A stretch of 7,208 nt of DNA from Verrucomicrobiota bacterium. Its GTDB lineage: Bacteria > Verrucomicrobiota > Kiritimatiellia > CAIQIC01 > Lenti-01. Under the pieces are notes generated by a model. The model saw nothing but the letters and a program-made list of their open reading frames with translations, had not been told where the DNA came from and did not search any database. Position 1 is the stretch's first letter. Every line of letters starts with the position of its first letter. The position numbers were made by a program, and so were the translations under genes. This document shows, in pieces, positions 4,488 to 7,208 of this stretch. The DNA lies in contig JAKLIL010000083.1 in the NCBI GenBank assembly GCA_022709625.1, positions 1 through 7,208 on the forward strand, given 5' to 3'.

Positions 4488-5327
4488 ATGCCCGAACTGC
4501 CCGAAGTCGAAACCGTTGTCCGCGATCTGCGCGCGGCCCGCCTCGTTGGGCGGCGCATCGTAAAGGCGCGCGTGTTCTGGCGAAAAACCATCGCCGATCC
4601 CGCGCCCACGGGGTTTGCGCGCGAGATCCGCGGCCGGACGATCCAGCGGCTGGCGCGCCGCGGCAAATTCATCGTGGCCGAACTCTCCGGCGCACGCACC
4701 TTGCTCGTCCATCTGCGCATGAGCGGACATCTGGACGTCCAACCCGCAAAAACCCGCCCGCGCCGCCACGATCGCGTCGTCTGGACGCTCGACGACGGCC
4801 GCCAACTGCACTTCGCGGACACCCGCAAGTTTGGCCGCGTCTGGCTGGTGCGCAACCCGGCGCACGTGCTGGGCGAACTCGGCCCGGAACCTCTGGAGAT
4901 TTCGTCGGCCGCCCTTGCCGCCGGCCTGGCCGCCCGCGCGCGCCAACTTAAACCGTTGCTGCTGGACCAGACTTTTCTGGCCGGCGTGGGCAACATCTAC
5001 TCCGACGAAGCCCTCTGGGCCGCGCGGCTGCATCCGCAACGCCGTTCCGACCGGCTCACGGCCGCGCAGGCCGCGGATCTCCGGCGGGCAATCCAAGCCG
5101 CCCTGCGCAAGGGGATCCGCAATCTCGGCACCACGTTCGGAAACGGCCAGACCCATTTCGTCCTGCCGCGCGGCGAACGCGGGCGGAACCAAGAACAGTT
5201 GAACGCCTACGGCCAGACCGGCCGGCCCTGTCCCAGGTGCGGCACGCCCATCCGGCGCATCCTCGTCGGTCAACGCTCCACGCACCTCTGTCCCCGTTGC
5301 CAGCGCCAGCCCAAGGAATCCCGCTAG
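4488..5327 (+). CDS. mutM: Formamidopyrimidine-DNA glycosylase (Fpg/MutM)
   Basis: This bifunctional DNA repair enzyme removes 8-oxoguanine and ring-opened purines and cuts the abasic site by beta,delta-elimination. The 279-residue protein starts MPELPEVET, so after Met removal it has the catalytic Pro1 and Glu2 of the family. Lys60 in R-R-G-K-F is the conserved elimination lysine. The LLVHLRMSGHL strand (72-82) and the FADTRKFG segment follow. A helix-two-turn-helix region holds LDQTFLAGVGNIYSDEALW. The C-terminal zinc finger has Cys248-X2-Cys251-X16-Cys268-X2-Cys271. All key residues are present and the length is normal, so the enzyme should be active. The ATG at 4488 is fixed by the essential N-terminus, yet only CTTTCCCC precedes it, with no Shine-Dalgarno. 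The gene is 79 bases after hydE on the same strand and may share its transcript. Confidence 0.97.
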   Translation: MPELPEVETVVRDLRAARLVGRRIVKARVFWRKTIADPAPTGFAREIRGRTIQRLARRGKFIVAELSGARTLLVHLRMSGHLDVQPAKTRPRRHDRVVWTLDDGRQLHFADTRKFGRVWLVRNPAHVLGELGPEPLEISSAALAAGLAARARQLKPLLLDQTFLAGVGNIYSDEALWAARLHPQRRSDRLTAAQAADLRRAIQAALRKGIRNLGTTFGNGQTHFVLPRGERGRNQEQLNAYGQTGRPCPRCGTPIRRILVGQRSTHLCPRCQRQPKESR

Positions 5328-5345
5328 CGGCAGGCGGCTTCCGCC
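5321..5345 (+). terminator. Possible weak terminator hairpins at the mutM end
   Basis: The mutM stop lies in a perfect 10-base palindrome, CCGCTAGCGG (5321-5330). Just downstream GGCGG (5333-5337) and CCGCC (5341-5345) can form a 5-bp stem with a CTT loop. No T-tract follows, so intrinsic termination is doubtful. Confidence 0.35.
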
Positions 5346-5403
5346 GCCCGGAGGACCCGGCCGCCACAGGCAGGATAGCGCAGGCGCAGCGGGGTTTCGG
5401 TGC

Positions 5404-5466
5404 ATGCCAGGGTCGTTTCGGGACAAAGGTCTGGCATATCGTGTGCGTAAAAGGTAGTTTGCCAGA
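5404..5466. promoter_or_regulatory. Three TGCCAG half-sites in alternating orientation upstream of the PAP2 gene
   Basis: ATGCCAG (5404-5410), TCTGGCAT (5430-5437) and TTGCCAGA (5459-5466) are evenly placed, with centres about 27-28 bases apart and alternating orientation. They form two overlapping 7-bp inverted repeats: ATGCCAG/CTGGCAT, and TCTGGCA/TGCCAGA. The 202-base gap between mutM and the PAP2 gene becomes AT-richer from about 5438, as expected for a promoter region. These could be operator half-sites or RNA stems; no regulator is known. Confidence 0.35.
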
Positions 5467-5529
5467 GTCAAAATCGAAATACGGGATAGTTCAACCGATC
5501 ATCTTCCCTGGCCGCCTTGTGGGCCATCC

Positions 5530-6105
5530 ATGCAAATGCTCACTCCGAACCCGTTGGCGTTGACCTCGAAACGCGGAATTTCCGCGGCTCTTGTCGGTCT
5601 GCTGCTAGCGGCGTTGCCCGTTCAGGCCGACAACGCCAGCTTTTGGAAAATATCCAGCGACATCGGCGCGTACGGGTTGGTCGGCACCGCTTTGGCCGTG
5701 CCGGTCGGCCAGGGCGATTGGATCGGACTCGCGCAAGCCGGATTGAGCGTGGCGACGGCCACCGGCATCGGGTTGCTGGGCAAGGCGCTGCTCGACGTGG
5801 AGCGGCCGGACCAGAGCGGGGACGACGGTTTTCCTTCGAACCACGCCGCGAATTCGTTCGCTGCCGCGACGACCTTGCATCGCCGGTACGGCTGGAAGCT
5901 GGGTTTTCCGGCGTACGGCGTCGCCGCCTTGGTCGGCGCGGGCCGCATCCAGGCCGACAAGCATTATTGGGCCGACGTGTGTGCCGGCGCCGCGATTGGC
6001 GTGTTTGCGGGCTGGCTCTTCACGGAGGCGTTCGACGGCACCGTGAAAATCGTGCCGTGGGCGAGCCGCCGCGAGGCGGGATTGGCGCTCGCCATCAACT
6101 GGTAA
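5530..6105 (+). CDS. PAP2-superfamily (phosphatidic acid phosphatase type 2) phosphatase, exported
   Basis: This 191-residue protein starts with a signal peptide: Lys14-Arg15, a hydrophobic core at about 17-30 and an A-x-A-like site at V-Q-A before Asp34. The three PAP2 motifs occur in order. KX6RP is KALLDVERP (85-93). The second reads PSNH (102-105) where the usual form is PSGH. The third is R-x5-H-x3-D with Arg139, His145 and Asp149. The two histidines and the arginines are the catalytic and phosphate-binding residues of the family. Hydrophobic stretches around 45-60, 67-84, 128-138 and 150-165 suggest membrane association. Substrates could be lipid phosphates or undecaprenyl pyrophosphate, but the motifs do not decide this. 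The ATG at 5530 has only GTGGG nearby as a ribosome site; the second Met (5536) is an alternative. The gene converges on the helicase gene. Confidence 0.85.
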   Translation: MQMLTPNPLALTSKRGISAALVGLLLAALPVQADNASFWKISSDIGAYGLVGTALAVPVGQGDWIGLAQAGLSVATATGIGLLGKALLDVERPDQSGDDGFPSNHAANSFAAATTLHRRYGWKLGFPAYGVAALVGAGRIQADKHYWADVCAGAAIGVFAGWLFTEAFDGTVKIVPWASRREAGLALAINW

Positions 6106-6127
6106 CAAAAGGGTCCGCCGGGGGGGG

Positions 6128-6147
6128 CGCGCGGCGCAGGCCGCGCG
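6128..6147. terminator. GC-rich hairpin between convergent PAP2 and helicase genes
   Basis: CGCGCGGC (6128-6135) and GCCGCGCG (6140-6147) form a perfect 8-bp stem with the loop GCAG, preceded by a run of eight G (6120-6127). It fills most of the 58-base gap between two converging genes, so it could end transcription from both sides. It has no T-tract. Confidence 0.5.
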
Positions 6148-6163
6148 TAGGCGCGGGACATGT

Positions 6164-7208
6164 TCAGAGCGCCAGCAGTTCCCGGACGTCGTCCCAAGTG
6201 AGGTTGTGAACGTCGGCGGCTTCTTCGTCGTCCGCGAGCGCGGCGTGGTACAGTTTTTCCTTCTTGCGCTGGAGGGCGAGGACGCGCTCCTCGATGGAAT
6301 CCTGGGCGATGAGCTTGACGCTGTAGACGGTGCGCTTCTGGCCGATGCGGTAGGCGCGGTCGGTGGCCTGGTTCTCGACGGCGGGGTTCCACCAGGGGTC
6401 GTAGTGGATGACCATGTCGGCGCCGGTCAGGTTCAGGCCGGTGCCGCCGGCCTTGAGACTGATGAGGAACACGGGGATGGCGGCGTCGCGGTTGAACTCC
6501 TGCACGATCTTGAGGCGATTCAAAGTGGCCCCGTCGAGGTAGCAGTGGCGCAGGTTGCGGCGGACGAGTTCGCGGCGCAGGATGGTCAGCATCGAAACGA
6601 ACTGGCTGAACACCAGCACGCGGTGGCCCGCGTCCATCGCTTCGTCGAGCAGTTCGAAGAACAGATCCATCTTGGCGGACGGCTCTTTCGAGGCGAGCCC
6701 TTCGAGCTTGAGCAGGTCGAGGTGGCAGCAGACCTGCCGCAACCGGAGCAAGGTGTTGAGAATCTCGAACTTGGACCGCTGGAAGCCCTGCGCGGCGACG
6801 AGGTCGGCAATCTTGTCGCGGGCATCCTCCAGCAACGCGGCATAGACTTTCTTCTGGTCGGCGCTGAGGGCGCAGGCGGCGACGCGCTCGATCTTGGGCG
6901 GCAGTTCCTTGGCCACGTCCCGTTTCAGGCGGCGCAGCAGGAACGGCCGCAACTTGCGGCGCAGCTTCCACTGGGCGAGTTCGCCTTCGGGACCGTCCTG
7001 GGCGATGGGCAACTCGATGTTGGCGCGGAACGATTCGCGGCTCCCGAGGTAGCCGGGCATCAGGAAATCCATGATGCTCCACAGGTCGGCCACGCCGTTC
7101 TCGATGGGCGTGCCGGTGAGGACGAAACGGTGCGCGGCGCGCAGGCGTTTGGCGGCCTGGGCGTTCTGGGTGGACTGGTTTTTGATGTGCTGGGCTTCGT
7201 CGAGCACC
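6164..7208 (-). CDS. SNF2-family DEAD/DEAH-box helicase, C-terminal part (cut by window edge)
   Basis: The last 347 codons of a large gene that enters from the right edge are present; its 5' end is outside. The visible frame begins V-L-D-E-A-Q-H, so the window opens at Walker B/motif II, in the SNF2-type form DEAQ followed by H-I-K-N. Motif III is LTGTPIEN (30-37). The SNF2-specific linker F-L-L-R-R-L-K-R-D-V follows. The second RecA lobe has RVLVFSQF (motif IV), SLKAGGTGLNLTGAD (motif V), YDPWWNPAVE and QATDRAYRIGQ (280-290, motif VI). A short acidic tail ends E-L-L-A-L. These are the marks of a SNF2 ATPase that translocates on double-stranded DNA without strand separation. In bacteria such proteins are linked to transcription recycling, repair or defence; the missing N-terminal part would be needed to tell which. 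The frame is intact throughout. Confidence 0.95.
   Translation of the reverse strand, partial: VLDEAQHIKNQSTQNAQAAKRLRAAHRFVLTGTPIENGVADLWSIMDFLMPGYLGSRESFRANIELPIAQDGPEGELAQWKLRRKLRPFLLRRLKRDVAKELPPKIERVAACALSADQKKVYAALLEDARDKIADLVAAQGFQRSKFEILNTLLRLRQVCCHLDLLKLEGLASKEPSAKMDLFFELLDEAMDAGHRVLVFSQFVSMLTILRRELVRRNLRHCYLDGATLNRLKIVQEFNRDAAIPVFLISLKAGGTGLNLTGADMVIHYDPWWNPAVENQATDRAYRIGQKRTVYSVKLIAQDSIEERVLALQRKKEKLYHAALADDEEAADVHNLTWDDVRELLAL

Noticed and set aside
2681..4996. Very long open frame (771 codons) on the minus strand across the Nudix, hydE and mutM genes
   Set aside because: It is opposite three clearly recognised genes, has no domain I recognise, and is rich in Arg, Gly and Ala as expected for an antisense shadow in high-GC DNA.
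5964..7082. 372-codon minus-strand frame within the SNF2 region
   Set aside because: It is in the wrong frame relative to the helicase motifs, which are intact in the 6164-7208 frame, and is Arg/Pro-rich.

Overview
This is a gene-dense, high-GC stretch of bacterial chromosome (about 65% G+C where I counted), apart from one AT-rich island. It carries two edge-truncated genes, seven complete protein genes and one tRNA gene. No plasmid, phage, insertion sequence or CRISPR hallmark is visible. An [FeFe]-hydrogenase maturase gene (hydE) points to an anaerobic or facultatively fermentative bacterium. Two lipoprotein-type signals and a PAP2 protein with a signal peptide suggest a diderm. The style would fit Verrucomicrobiota or a related PVC lineage, but that placement is an inference of low to moderate strength.

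Layout. Bases 1-166 (minus) hold the start of hpt, hypoxanthine phosphoribosyltransferase. Bases 250-2003 (plus) hold a secreted lipoprotein with an Ig-like C-terminus, then a cysE/epsC-type serine O-acetyltransferase that overlaps it by ATGA. A tRNA-Lys(CUU) with its own promoter follows at 2046-2121. A strong hairpin separates it from two small minus-strand genes: a one-pass membrane protein with two DnaJ-like CxxCxGxG motifs (2155-2334) and a short lipoprotein (2430-2681). From 2783 the plus strand carries a Nudix hydrolase, hydE and mutM (fpg), possibly co-transcribed. Two blocks of 7-nt tandem repeats lie between hydE and mutM. A PAP2-family phosphatase (5530-6105) then converges, across a GC hairpin, on the C-terminal part of a SNF2-family helicase (6164-7208, minus) that runs off the right edge.

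How the genes work together. Most are housekeeping or maintenance functions: purine salvage, cysteine synthesis, nucleotide clean-up, oxidised-guanine repair and lysyl-tRNA supply. HydE implies that an [FeFe]-hydrogenase and HydF/HydG lie elsewhere in the genome. I see no convincing new multi-gene system. The points most worth a second look are the heptad repeats that supply the hydE stop codon, the sharply bounded AT-rich island across the lipoprotein/cysE junction, and the small zinc-motif membrane protein next to a repeat-bearing small lipoprotein.
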